A stretch of DNA of 55,017 nucleotides from Apostichopus californicus (Eukaryota; Echinodermata; Holothuroidea; Aspidochirotida; Stichopodidae). The stretch is from assembly GCA_020650975.1 (NCBI GenBank), contig JAIPMN010002746.1, positions 7,849-62,865 on the forward strand, given 5' to 3'. The notes beneath the pieces were generated by a model that saw only the letters and a program-made list of their open reading frames with translations, did no database searches and was not told the DNA's origin. Position numbers and translations under genes: made by a program. Positions 12,701 to 27,700 of the stretch are shown here, one piece after another (the stretch's first letter is position 1; every line of letters begins with the position of its first letter).

Positions 12701-15700
12701 ATTGAATGGCATCGACGCTTCTTTTCATGATAACAAGCATAGAAATCAGCCTCTTCACCTGATGCTGGTTATAATTACCAGACGCACATTGTCTTTCCCA
12801 CACAATGAGAGACGCTGCCATTTGATCTTACCTCGACTCATCCCTCTTAGATTTTTCCACAATTTCGAAAACAGATAACCTTGTACGATTTGTCCTTAAA
12901 AGGAGCGACTTTTGATTAAATTGACTTAGAATTCGAAATTCCCAAGAAATCGAGGGCCAACAGGTTTGACAGTGATTAAACTCCGAGGCGCTCCCATCAC
13001 GTTCTCTCGGCTGAACTGAAGAAAATTAAGTAATTGGTGACCCGTTCTTCCGAATAAACAACTTGATACTGACTATGGAAAAGTCAGCAGGAGTCTCATC
13101 ACGTTAGACAACATCAACATGATGACATTTCCAACGATGCCAGCACATACCTTTTTGTATTCGCTCTTGATCGTGGCGGTGACGTTGACTCCAAACTGTT
13201 TGCTCTCGTGGCGCAGCAACATGATGAGAATCTTGTAGGCGATGTAGACGTCATTAGCAAAGAAACTTGGAGTGAAGGTGGTGGCCTCCCACATACTAAA
13301 AGCAATCGCAGCAGAGGTTTGGGGCTCCAGGACAGTTAAATCCTGCAAAGAATTTAAAAAAAAAAAATGCGATATAGGCTAATGAAAGTATGGCTTTACA
13401 ATCAATCAATCATATTTTTTTGAATTTAAGATTAACAAATTTATTCAAAACAAGAGATATTACAATTTCTATACACTTTTTGTGAAAGGGTGAAAGCTAT
13501 TGGCTAAAGACGAACACTGAAAGTAGATTATTTAACGTCTGGTCAACAATTTTTTCAAATCTACCGAACATTACTCATCATACAGTAGTATAGCACTTGA
13601 TCAAACACACTCCTGGATGTTTTCAAGAATTGTTGCTGAGCAAGTAATTGATCAAAATTGATTAGATTCTCAATATTTCTTAACCTTGACACTTTTCACA
13701 GCAGTGCTGCACCACGATGAAATAAAATGTTGGCTAGTTATTCAAATTTTCAAGTGTGTTTAACAGATATGAAATTTGACTTGTCAGTTAACAATCTCTA
13801 CTGCATAGCATCAATCAATATTTGTTTTATCCCAACAGCTGATTATTCATGCAAGAAGAAACAATTTCTTGACAAAACTACTTATTAGTAACTTAACAGA
13901 TTAACCCTTGGATTGTTTCTTAACATGGCAAGCCAAGAACTTTCGTTTTGTCCAAAGCTTAGTTTTGAATATAAATGATAAGGTTAACAAGCAAAGGTGA
14001 AAAGTAAGTCAAATCTACTTCCAGATTGAAAATGGTTCAATTATTAACTCTACGGAAACAAACAGGAAAGTACAGGGAAACAGAAACCGGATACAAATAA
14101 AGCAGGGATTATTAACCATTTCCACTGCCTGCACCCTGCAACAATTGAAAAGAACTTTTACACCCCTTCCATCAGCTGTGGATGAATGTGCTGCCTATAG
14201 CTTCAAACCCCACGGAGTCCTTCCTCCTCAGTTGGATGGTTTGTCTTTCAGTGAATACAATTATGTACTTGTTCTTTGAATATAAACTGACACGACTTGA
14301 TAACTCACAATGGCCACCAGATAATTAAACCTTTCGGAGGTGCAATTCGAGAGGTCCGGTTCGCCCCAGTTGTCGTCGTAGTCGCAGTGCCGGGAAGCAT
14401 ACCCGATGCTTCCGTCTGGACAATCCACGGTGACGTCACGTCCAAACTTGGTGCGGGGCCACCATATGTCAGAGGTGTACCTCTTAGGGCAAGAGTCATA
14501 GACAACTGAAGGGTACAAAAAAAGAATAACAGTCAACCATAAAACTGAAGAAAATCTTTAAATAATTGTTTACTAAATCAGTATTTTCAGTCAACAATGC
14601 AGATTTAGTCCATGGCATTGTTACTAGAATGTATATGATTACTTAAACTGCTTACATTTTTATTTTAAATACCCAAGACATCTCTCTGTTGGTATTTCAA
14701 GTTTTGTCTTACTTTGTATGTGATCAATAGTGACATAGCAAATGTGAATAATTTGTCAAGATACAATAAAATAGGTCATCTCAAGATGAAACAAAGTTAA
14801 GATCACATTAATAAACACGACCAATTGCAATTTAACTTTTGATAAATACAAGATGTTTGCTGAAATTGTTACAAAATGGGGATCAAGAGCAAGATGTTAC
14901 CCAAAGATTTGCTTTAGAGACAAAAAAAGGAATTCTGATGTTTTTTAATTACACTAACTTTTAAATACATTCCAAGGGTCACCTGAAATTCATTTTTACA
15001 AATATCATAACCGTCATGGCTAAACAGAGAATCCCACGAGTTACTGATTCTTTGAAAAAAGAATGACCTACCTTCGCAACCTCTGATGGTCACCTCAGCG
15101 TATGGGTCAGTACAAGAGTCACACTGTCGACCAATCACATTTCTCTTGCAACTGCACTGTCCGGTCTCCTCGTGGCAAGCCTCTACTTCCGAACCGACGC
15201 TGTAACAATTGCAGGGGAAGCACACGTCACTGTCCATTGGTCTGTAGGAATTCTCCTGCGAAACGAACAATAGGATATCAAGAAATATATGACCGTTAAA
15301 CAACTCAACTAAAAGGTAATCTCTGTCTGTTTGATTGTTTTATCAAGAGTGTAAAATACAGTACACTTGTCTTTTATTATTGGCTAAAAAAAGTTTTAAG
15401 TTTTCGTTTTGAATTTCTCTCACGGATTTCTCTCACGTAACCCCCCCTCCCCCCCCCCATCCAGTCTGACCACCAACAGGAGAAAATAACAAAATCAGGA
15501 CAATGTTAAATTCCTTTCCTGTACTGTACATTCTTTGTTAGAAGCAACTGAATAATACCTTTGAATACAGCCATCTTTTGAACTGATTATAGCTTCAAAG
15601 CTTGACTTTCAGTGTAATTAAGAAACTCATCTGTATGTGGCCTCAATTGTAGAGAGGCTAACAATTCCCAAATATCCCTAAAGTACTTTTAAAGACAGGC

Positions 15701-18700
15701 TTAGACTCTTGTCAGAAACTGCTGAATCTCAGAATACACCAAAGGTTATCTCAAATACAAGGATGAAATAGCAGAGGCAATGGAAGAACGGTTCATCACA
15801 AAATCACCTCAAAACTCTCTGAAAAAATTGATCGTTTGTGCTTTCTTTTCCAGAGATTCCAGTGTTTTAATCTTTTTCAACTAATTCCAGTGTTTTAATC
15901 TTTTTCAACAAAATGACACTTCTTTATTTACAATTTTAAAATAAAATTCAACAAAAATGCTTCTTTTAATGCTTCATTAAAAAGGGCACTTTTAATATAC
16001 GGAAATGACATTTTTGAGCTTTTATCACAAACAGTGGTAGGCATGTGCCTCTGTTCCCCCGGTTTTGCTGCTCCTGCCTTATAGTGAAGTGGAGGTGAAA
16101 TTTGGCTCTTCTTTGAATATCTGAGCCAGGGGTTCTATAAAATCTGTCAGGACACCCCACCCATGCACCACAGTAACAACATCTGCTAGGTCATACATAA
16201 TAGACAACAAAACCAGATCTTTCAAGAAAAAATGTAATCCTGATTTATCTTGCCCAAGCTTTCATTTCTATCCAATGTCTCTCCTCAGCGAGGCTGTATC
16301 AACCAAATATGGGACACAAGAACACGTCTGCACTGAAGGCAAGTAGCTTCAGTCAATGACAGCAATAAAATAGCACAAAAAGGAGACAGAATAAATGTTT
16401 CCAGTAGTTGGCGAATAAATTATCAGCTGCTATCTTATGTAAATGGATAATCATGACAGAGATGAGAAAATAGATCAAAGGCACCCCAATGGATTTGAGA
16501 CGGGAATGAATTCTATGATGGGAAAACTTTATACTTATTATGGTAATTTCTGCTCCGGTGGAGCAACTTTTCACTAGCTACGGAAATTACTTTTCATAAC
16601 GGTTAATCTTAAAACTGCACCTCTGCGAAACCTCAGAAACGATAGTTTTAAAATATTCTCTATAAACCCCGGGTGGAATGATCTAGTTACATAAAATTTA
16701 CACACAATTAGATATAATCTTCCTTAAGGGCAGGCAGCATGGCTACCATAGATGAAAAGTTTGGGGAAAGGGAATCAGTTTGGCATCTGTAGTTATTTCC
16801 ATGCATATTTGTCCCTTACACAAATACCCTCAATTATCTAGACTGCACTTCATTGATTCGATGTGATCCAAAGATTTTACGATTCCTGACATAACGAACG
16901 TCTAGCTTACTTCCTGGCCACGTGCACATATTTTCTCTTCCTTCCAGATCCACAGCATTTACTTTTTCTTTCAGATCCACATTTTCTCTCCTCGAGTGAT
17001 TCGCGTAATCTTCCGTACAAGATGCTCAGAGTTTCTATATTGTTTTGCTTAAAATGCAAACTTAGCAGGCATTTAATCTAATCACTTACTGAAAAAAACA
17101 TGACCTGCATCTAGATGCAAATAAGGCTAGGACTATATGCATCTCTTGTGAAAGCGTGGTAATAATAACAATTATAATAATAATACTTATTTATATAGCG
17201 CATTATACCGACGGTCTCAATGCACTTTACAAGAAAAAAGATGAGTACAAAAATACAGCATAGTACAACAAAAACTTAAAGATACACAAAAGGATCAAGT
17301 TTTTAAGACATTTTAAAAATGTCTATGGTACGAGCATTCCTACTGTGGGGGGGGGGGGGGAAAGTGTTCCAGAGTTTGGGGNNNNNNNNNNNNNNNAGAG
17401 TTTGGGGGCCCAAATTGAAAAGAACTCTCACCGTATCTCTTAGTTTTAATTTTTGGTGGCTTTAGGAGAATAGCACTCCTGTTAGATCTCAGTGACCAAG
17501 TAGGAATTTGTGGTAGGACTAAGCAAAGGGTTATTCTGAATGAAGGGGAAAGAATTTCATCATTAATATGATGTTTTTATTTTCCACAATGTTACATATT
17601 TATCCTAACAACTTTATTGCACCATCTCAAGAGAGATGTAGCATTGTAGTTAGGAGGGTAGGACAGAGATGGGGTGGTGTCAGGGTGGGTGGGTGCAGTT
17701 AGGAGGGTAGGACAGAGATGGGGTGGTGTCAGGGTGGGTGGGTGACATCTCTATCTAAATGTTTTCTCAAGCCTAGGGACTCTGCTTAATAATCTACCCA
17801 CCTGGCAGGTACATTCTCCAGTGGTTGTGTTGCACTTGGCACTGAAGCCCCGATCCTCGTCACACTGGCAGGGCCCGCATAACTTGTAACCCCAAAAGCC
17901 GTCCGGACAGGGTTCTATCTTGTGCTCACAGTGACTTCCGAAAAACTGGGAGGAGCACTGGCAGAGGTAGCCCATTGGCTCCGAGGGGGACATTTTACAG
18001 GTCGCACCGTGCTGGCACACCCCTAGACTACAGGCACTCACACAGGCATCTCCATAATATCCTGCAAATATAAAGCATAAATAGAGATAAAAGTCTAACA
18101 TCCTGTCTTGACATGAAAAAATTATAACTTTTGTTTATCGTACTTAAAAGGGAAAGACAATGGAACACATGTTATGACAAAAAAAAAAATTCTTTTCACC
18201 TGCTCCTCAGTATACCCTTATGAGTACCAAAGGAGGAAAGACTTCAATTGTTATGTATGACTACCCAAAGTATGCATTTATGAAAACACCAACAGTTCTA
18301 TGGGACAGAGTAACGTACAGCGTTATACTGCAATTGTTTCTTTATCTCCAATTCGTCCTCATTTGTGAAATCAGGAAAACGAAAAAGAATAATAAAACAT
18401 TCATCTAATAAAAAGGAAAATTAATGTCAAATTAGCGGCTTCATTCCCGACGCAATTGTCGCATCCAAGAGATGAGGCAAGTCGTAGTGACTCATGGCTG
18501 ACTGATATTTGTCAGACAACAAATTCGCTAAAGAATCTGACGGTACGAGCGAGAGAGGGCATTAATCGTTTAATAACATAATGGCATTCAAGAAACCACA
18601 AGCTAGTTTCCTCCATGGCTAAAATATCTTTGCTAACTTCCCTTTTGAAAGGCCTCTCCCTCAATTCATAATGGACATTCTCTGTAATTTTGTGTTTTTT

Positions 18701-21700
18701 TATCATGGCAACTAATGAATGAGTAATGCCAACCTTACTTTGGAGTTTTAATTCCAAATTTTACATAGTTAACAAGGAATGCTTAAAAAAACTGATTTAG
18801 CAATTGCCTTATACTCAATTGCTACATCATTTCTTTGAAAACAATCATGTGTTTATTTTACTTGTTTTGATAAATCACAGGTTAAGATAAAATAAAATAG
18901 TTTGACAAAATTCTTTGCCAAAAAAAATGTTTTTAAACTCTTTTATAGTTCCAGAACCATGCATGCACAGTTCGAAAAAAATATTTGGACTTGCGGTTTG
19001 AAATTACCAATTTAAAAAAAAAAATGAATTCCAGTTTACACTGAACAGTTTCTTCTATATTTTCTATATCTATGTTTTCTATATCATGGCTGGAAAACTT
19101 TTGCAAGGCAATCAACATTGATTCTTAGCTGCCTAACAACCAACCCATTTATAGATACAATATCTGTATATATGTAACATGATACATGTTGTTAGTGTAA
19201 CTAACATCTGATTTTGGAATCCCAGGAATAAAGAATCCGTAACTACCACTCCTCCATCGATCAATTGTCATGCATACTTTAATCTTTGACAAGTTTTGAT
19301 TTATTCTCTTGCAGCAAAATGTGACTAACTAACAGCGGACATTTTTGGGTACCTAGATACGACCAGTCATTGAGACAGCACCAATGGTCTTAGGTCTGAG
19401 TAGTCATCAGTCACAAGGATTAATAGAATACTTCAGAGAAACATTTATCTTAAGCCTCTAAAAGAGGATTTAAAGCTTAGCATCTGTTGTCAAAATTTTC
19501 ATTCTCTTTCTACATGCAGTTTTTCCATTGTAGTTTAAATACGTTTTTGTTTAGAGTCACCGAGAAACTACTGTATAAGATTTCAAGGTTTGTGACTTGG
19601 GTTTTGCATACAATATCACCAATTTCAGCACATGACTCACTTGTTAAAGACAATGACTTAGTGCATTAGTGTTAACATTGGTGGTAAATAATATAACACA
19701 TGAGAACAACCAACAGGTAGGTCTAAAGCCAAGAACACCTAGTCAACTGTGTGTAAACAACTATGTTAAAGAACTACGGAAAATTAAGGAAAGAAAAAAA
19801 AATAAAGAAATAAAAAGAAATAAAGAAATAAAAAAAAAAAAGGTTGGTAACCGTGGTGAAATATGATAATTGGTAAGAAATGTGATAACTGGGAGAGATA
19901 TTTTGCTCCCCAAGGAGGAATCTTTTAGAGAAAATGTGACGTGATGCTAACCTTGGTCGCATCTGCACTCGTGGGCGTCCCACAGATCGATGCAGCGGCT
20001 GTTGGGAGGACAATTGACTGTGTTGCAGAGATCTGAAGCCTTACACCCGGCAACGATGTTGTGCTTGTCTCCTTCATCTGGTATAAGGGGTACACCACCG
20101 ACCTCCATTGCCTGTTGGAACAGTTAAAAGAACACGTCATTGTTCAAATTATTATGTGGCTTTGCTGAGGTATTATTCTGTAAAGTAAACAGTCCTTGAA
20201 AGTTCTTTTGCGGGTGAATTTGATCCAATTCTGGTCGATATGCAGCAGCAATGAAGTTCATTGGCTTAAAACACGGGCAAGTTTATAAATAATGACATCA
20301 CAGGAGTCAATTTAAAGGATTTGCTTTAGCTACAGAGAATTTTGTGTTTGTTATTTAACAAACAATTACGTGCCACAATTACGTGAAGTTTGATGTAAAT
20401 CTATTTTCAGGTAATCCTATTTCAAGTAACACTCGGTAGATTTTATTGAACAGAAATATTATTTATTTACTACATAAGCACACAGGGTGGTGGAAGAGGG
20501 TTCAATATGGGATGGAAGAGGTGGGGGGGGTGGGAGAGTCACAAGCTGTGAAAGGCAGTGGGATATGTGACATGGCTCGACACAAGGGTAATTGTCAATA
20601 ATTTTTTTCCATTTTATAACACTAGGGCACTTTTTCATTACAATTCTTTAAAATTTGCAACAAATGGGGTATTTTTATTACCAATAAGCGGGACTTTCAA
20701 TTTATGAAAAAGAGCACTTTAGGGTTTTCACAAACTTTGCAGGAGTGGGTAAAGAGGAGGAGAGTGAGAGGGGGGCACACAACGCTGTGTCAATGGCTCA
20801 ACTGCCCCTAGGAAAGCTTACCTGAAGACAACCTCTGAACCCCACAGAAGTTCTATCCGATCGACCACCGACGGTACAACTCACGATACTTCTACCCTCA
20901 ACGACATCCTCTGCTTGTACGGATTTCTGAAAAATCGAGGAAGAAAAAGAAATGATTGAAGCAAAGAGCCCAAGTTAATGAAGTGACTTGGCTGTCATAC
21001 TTTTGCTTCCAGTATAACCGTAATGGATCATTCCGTGTGGGATAGAATTGATGCTTCCTAATGCACAAAGGGAAATGGACACATTTATCAAAACCTGACG
21101 TAGAGATATTGAAGGTAACTGAATACGGAGAAGATGATATTGATGAATGGTAAGATAAAGCAATTCCTGAATGCATACTATTTTTGCTCTTACTGGTTGG
21201 AGATGTAACCAGTGTACTTTGAAACAATTGCAGCCATTTTTACATGGCTTTTATGAAATGTTTTTATGGCTAAAAAACTGATGCTTTAGAAAAGTGAGAT
21301 GGAAGATGATAGTTCCATTGTTAGAAATACAAGCTGTTCATTTGTAACTAAGCAAACAACTATTGAAAAATTATTGTTTATATGCTTGATTATATTTGTT
21401 TATGTGTTTGTAGATGAGAATGTGTATTGCTTGAATTAAGTTTGTATCATAGCCATCCATTCAACTACTTAATATGCAAAAAAAGATAATTTCCATTCTA
21501 CAGAAATAGCAGTTGTATATTGTTGCAATTTGAAGGAGATTCAAATACAAACCTAAAGTACAACCTAAACCTATACATATAGTATATCTATATCTATCTA
21601 TATCTATCTATATCTATATATATATATAGTTCCTGAATTGATACGGAAAACCTTTACATCACATCCCATTATTTGATCTGTCGCGATTTTGTTCGTACCT

Positions 21701-24700
21701 TGACCTTTTCGTAGTCCAGTGACATCACAATCTGATCGTTCTTCCACGTAACCAGGACATTATGCCACTGACCGTCGTTGACCACTTCAGTGGAGAGCAT
21801 CAGGGCTGTCGGATTCGATGTAGTGGAATACACAAGCTTACCGCCGCTGAGCTGAAAGGAAGCATGTCAACGTGGCTTCTTGAGAGATTGTATGCATCAT
21901 GGACAGGAGCATAAATAATCATGAGTGTAGTAGTAGTATAAACAACAAGTGAGATGGAAAATGTAAATGATTGCTAGATACAAGGACAGAGCTCTCAAAG
22001 AGAAAGGGACAAACTCTGAATGAGTCATAAAGTGATGTCTGGAAGAAAGGGAAAGATAAGCAGGAGGCCTTCAAGATGGCATCAATTATTAAACACCAAC
22101 CAACCAATCAAACTCTCACCACTTAAGAAGGCAGAGGGAAAAAAAATTAGTATTAAGCCTTTCTGAGGATACTGGGAATAGTGAAGGTTGTAGGCAAACG
22201 GTAGATGTCAACATTCTTGTTGGAGAGGCAAAAATCTCACCTTCAGCTCGACTCGGAAATTCGGAGAGAGTACGACGCTCATGAGAACTCCATTGATGCC
22301 CCTGGTCCGGAATCCAATCCGGTTCTCCCATGGGAGGGATATCGCGGTGGAGGGGAGATCAAATGTTATGCGACCTGTGCCATCCAACTGAACTGGATCT
22401 GGAATAGCTGAGGACAATACATATATATATATATACATCAATAACAAACAGAATAAAGAATCTGTGTTTCTTCACATTATAATTTATCCTGCTGAAATAA
22501 TAAATTAGTTGGACAATGATCTTAAACTCATGCTTTGGGTTACTATGGGTCTGAAGATTCTTCAGACATGTCCTCTTTGGTCTACTTTTACATGAGCCTC
22601 TCGGTCGATTCACAATTTTTTTGAGAATAACCCAGATTTATATGGAGTTGTAAGAAATACGAGGGAAAAATTTCCTTCCTGGTGATTTGGCCATCTAGCT
22701 AATCCAAATTGACGGACACCAAATTGTCCATTATGTTAGCTTGAACTTTTCTTCTTTAAATCTGGTATAGGAACCCTTTAAAATATATTCCCCCCCCCCT
22801 CATAAATGGAAGGGAAGCCCCTCAAATTTGGACCCCACCCCCAGGCTGTGACAACTTGTTCCTAGTTTTGACAGATGCCTACGATGAACCATAGTCACGT
22901 TTCAATGACTCAAGAACCCACCTCAGATCTTTCTGGAAATCAATTTATATGTGAGAATAATCAATTTGAAAATACTCCTTAAGTATGATGGTATTATATT
23001 TAATTTTACATACTCATTCATCTAGTACCATCTATTCATAAAGAAAGAAACATCCATCTAATACCATTATCTTTTTACATCACCACAAAGATTAGCACGT
23101 CAGAAATCTATAAATTTGTACAGGGTAAACCTCTCTGAACGCAAACATATTTTGTCCATATAACAAGAGTCAATTTTTGTAAAATTATGTTAAAAAGTAC
23201 TCCAAATAATAACCAAAGAAACTCTACTCCACTTCAAGTATCATGTCTGCCTCTTAGAGGGATTGATGTCAAGGTTATCATATGTTGGAATGTGTTCACA
23301 GTAGAAGACATCATCGATAAACCAAAATATCTATTACCTCTTGTTGTGAGGAATGAGGGAGTTGAACTAGAATGATACAATGAGTCCATCTGTTGACTTT
23401 ATCCCTCTTGACAATGAGGACGTCATGTAACAGTATCTTCTCTTACAGAAAATGCGACACATTTAAGGAAAAGGAAAAATGTTATGCTAGAGATAGATGA
23501 GAATAAGTAGCCAGAAATGATCCAGCTTGGAGGATGGACGGAGCACTTCGTTTACCGTTTCTTCGCCAGGAGTTCTATTTAAAAGCCTCGCCCTTGATCT
23601 CCGCGTGGAAGATGAGAAAGGAAATGCAAGTTGCTAAGGAGGGGGAGGGGGAGGGGGGAGGGGGCAAAGAAAAACAAGCGGTGCTTACTCTCGTGGCAAT
23701 TTCGACCGCTGCTACCCTTCCTGCAGATGCAGGCGTATTGGTCCCATTCAGAGACGCAGCTGCCTTCAGAGTGACACGGGTCACTGATACAGAAGTCGTC
23801 CAGGTGGACGCAGCCCGGTTGGGTCTGCACGTCTGCTAAGCTGGTGGCGAGGTCGAGTAAGACATTGTCGATGTAAATATCTCTGATGCAACCTTGGAAG
23901 CCAGTCTGACTCACAGGGAAGCTGTCCAGAAGTGATGGCAGTCCGCCAAGAATGAAAGGGCCGGCCAAGTCCAAGTACCTAACAGAGAAAAGTTTGATAA
24001 GATATATCGTAGTTGTCTGTGTTTTGTAAAAAAAAGAAAACAGTATTATGACAATTTTCTGTGAATAACGTTACGATATTGATCTCGTCTCATCAAAACG
24101 GGAAAGCTAGCTCTGTTAATTAAGTCGCAAAAGTTTGTACTATGTCAGCAACTTTAGCCAATGATTCTTGTATGCAAATAATGCTGGGCAAGGTAGATAT
24201 CTGAAGGGTTAAAGTTGTGTGTTGAAGTGTGTTGTGTGTTGATAAGGGGGGGGGGGGTGGGAGAAGTCAGCGCTGTGAATGGGTTCAACTAGGGCACTGG
24301 GAGAAAAATGGAATGAGAAAATTGTATTTCTTATGTACCATGATATTATGAAGACTTCACAAATAATGGAGCTCTGTGATTTAATAATCTCCTGGGCCTG
24401 ACCTGATGCCCTGAGTGTACAATATACAGTGAAAGAGGTTCGTTCTTATTCTATTTAATGTGATTAATTAAGTTAATTAAATTAACGAACCTGCGATCGC
24501 CGTGTTGTTCGGCGAAACCAGCGCAGTTGTAGTCTCCCAGTCGGCCTTGCAGAGCGACTAACGGGTTACAGTCATCCAGTATAATAGTCACAGCCTGGAA
24601 AAATATGCAAAATATCAGAAATATTGCTGTTAGAGATGAAAAGATTTATTTACATCTACCAATTAGGAAAAGATTCAATTTCTCACTTGAAACCCAAAGA

Positions 24701-27700
24701 GTTTCCGGTGATGCTGATTTCACTAATGGACTTAATACAATTTTCAAGGGAGTGAAATATTGACTTCAAAATGGTTTCCTAAATGCCATGTTTGATTTTC
24801 ACTTGAACACCCCAAAATTCTATTTTGCTCTTGAGTGACGTACGTCAACAACAAACGTACGTCTTTGGAGAGCCGACGGAAATTAGAACAAATCATGTCT
24901 TTCTTGCCAGAAGCTGATAACAGGTATCTGATTACTGTCAATGGTTTTGGAAAATTGTCATTGCCAAAAAATGCTAAATCAAAATTAAATTTATAGTCTA
25001 TACACATAAATCTGTAACAAAAGCCAATGGTGTAAAATTTATCCATCAACCTTAAACAGCCCATGAAGAATTCAATTTTATAATCGTCGATGCCCTTTTC
25101 TGATATATCTGATTTCATATATCCCAAGCAAAGGCCTCATCTTTATGTCGAATTTGATGCTTGCTTTCTGCACCAGCGGAAAAGTCACATATTAAATCCT
25201 GCTGGCTACTGCAGCCGTTCACCTGTTTATACCACCAGAAAGTCCCGAAGTTGATTATGGCCAAGAAAAGATAGAAAACTGGATTAGCTCAAGGGATTGC
25301 GAGGCAGACATCGTTTCAAGTGAAGATCAATACTAATTTACAAGTTCAAGAGGATTCAATTGAATCAGATTCATTTATGTGGGGAAAAAATGACAAACAT
25401 ATATGTAGTAGTGGCAGTAGTAGTACAGTATATACTCAGTGTGTGAGTACTTCAATGCTACGAACATGCAGTTAGTGGAACAAAATTGCTAGACACTGAA
25501 ACACAAAAAACATGACAAAATCTTATAAAGTGTGTGGGTCTACATGGTGAGACTTCAGTGCTATGAAAAGTCAATAGAAATTCAGTAGAGGATTAAAGCT
25601 TTATAAGACATGTCAAAACATATGTTATACCTGCAGTTTGTAGTCAATATGCAGTAGTACTTGGTGTGATTTCAGTGCTATTAATATTAGCAGTTAATTT
25701 GCCTTATACAGCAGGAATTTTAAGCTGTAACATATAGAATTATATCATGTAATAAGTATTGATCTAATTGGGGGACACAGACACTTTGGATGGTACAATG
25801 AGGAGGAGGAGGGGGGCAGTAGACCAGAATGTGTCATTAACTGGGAGTGGACAACCAAAGTGTTTATACCAAATGCTCTAGACACAGTAGAGTGAGAGAG
25901 GAGTTGTTTGTGAGGAGACAGGGAAGGTGAGGAATGAAGTAAATCTAATAGGTGACCTGAGAAATATAATAATAGTTATCTGTTTACACAGCTACACAGC
26001 TACAGTACAGATCAAAGATATACAATGCACTGGTTCTATGGCATGACTTAAAAAGGCTGAAAACAGCTAACATTATACAGTACGGGCCTAAAACTACAGA
26101 ATGGGTCTTTAAAGTGATTTCCTTGTTACACAACGCCATGCACAATAACAACAGCTAGCTCAGTTGTTTTCTATTGCTACACTAATATGTGTGTATGGGT
26201 CGATCTCCTCACTGTTCCTTCAATATATGTTATAGTTAAAAAAGCTATATTTGTAGATATGTATGATGTAATGTTAACTACTTTACATGTGTTCCTTCCT
26301 CTCTGGGAGCAGCGTACCCTACCAATGCTCTAGCCTCTGTTTGCGAGCTTGTGATAAATCTCTGATACAAAGAGTTGAATAAGCTGTCAACTAAACAGAC
26401 AAAAATATTACCAAAAGGTTCACTTGTCTGTCCCAGTACAGTTAAATACAATATACTGTAGGTATAGAGAGCGAGAGCAATGAAATAATCAAGGGGTTTT
26501 GTTACGTTTTCTTAAGTAAAAAAAATCATAGAGTTAGAAGACAGTGTATTTCAACAAACAGCTACAAAGGTCCCCATATGCATCAGATCCCATTAGAACC
26601 TCACCAGACCAAAAGGGGGTGAAAAAAAACTAATCTATTCTTCAACAATCCATTTTTGCCATACTTTGTGCTATTTGTTGTGTGAAATAACAATGAGTCG
26701 CCAACAGCTGAAGGGCCAAAAAGAGGGTATATACAGAGTTGTAATGAGCATGTTATGATAATTAATAGCAATTATACAAATTAGGCCATTCCATTCCCAA
26801 ACTTGAAAAAGAAAAAACCTAAAAAATACTTAGTCACAAAAGCATGACCTATTTGTTGAGTTACACTGCAGGCCTACAATGTGTTATGATAGCACCAAAT
26901 TTGTTAATAGTTATAACAGCGGCCTGAATCCACCATGCCTAAATGATGGATCAAGTTACCTTACTATTCCTTCCAACTATTTCAAATCTACGGGCGGGCG
27001 GTAAACTTCTCTCCACCGTTTAACAGACTACTTGTTCTCTCCGTTCCCTTGTGTGCTGAGTGTAAATAAGGCGAGGCGGTTTGCTTCTCGAGTTTCCAGT
27101 TAGTTCCCAACACCGTGTGTGTTACTTGACAAAATGTTTTTGATTCAGTCTTGGTAAAGAGATGACTGTTCGTTATAGCAGCAATTATGCATACATGTCT
27201 GTTCTTCAACTCTGGATACAAAGTCCCGACTAAAAATCGGTGAAGTCCCTCCGGGGGGTAAACCTCTCTAAGTTTGCATATTTGATAAAATTTACAAGTT
27301 TTCAAGGTGAAAGTATGATCCTTTACGATCGGAAAAGGCCGGGGTAAAAACTAAAAAAGGGCTTGTATACCTGCAGCAGAGGAAACAATTTTCAGCAGCC
27401 ATTAGATATATTTGCTCTTGTACTTGTACGTAATGGACTGATACAGAATGAGTCACAGAATGAATGGAGGAAACACTCGGAAGAGAAGAATAACAATATT
27501 CAGTCTTGCTAGAAGTGTCAAGCTAAACAAGGCATGATGGCATCGCTTCTGTCTCATCTTCAAATTACGAGAGAAACATGAGATATTCGAGAGGAAGGGT
27601 GAAGGATATGATTCACAGGGTTCACACGGCAAAGTGTTTCATCTTGTGATATTCCAGACACACACACACGTGTTTTAACAGCGTTCGGTTCCATTCCGCA

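Larger units (their letters stand above)
15256..17801 (-). other. CELSR 2.5 kb intron between laminin-EGF exons
   Basis: It holds a perfect two-copy tandem repeat of about 28 bp (ttccagtgttttaatctttt..., about 15857-15912), an interspersed repeat with an assembly gap (17161-17500) and a 49 bp tandem duplication (17648-17745). No gene is recognised. Confidence 0.65.

Noticed and set aside
14297-14509. Frames on both strands over the HormR exon
   Set aside because: Shadows of the HormR coding frame, which alone has the IWWPRT motif and the cysteine pattern.
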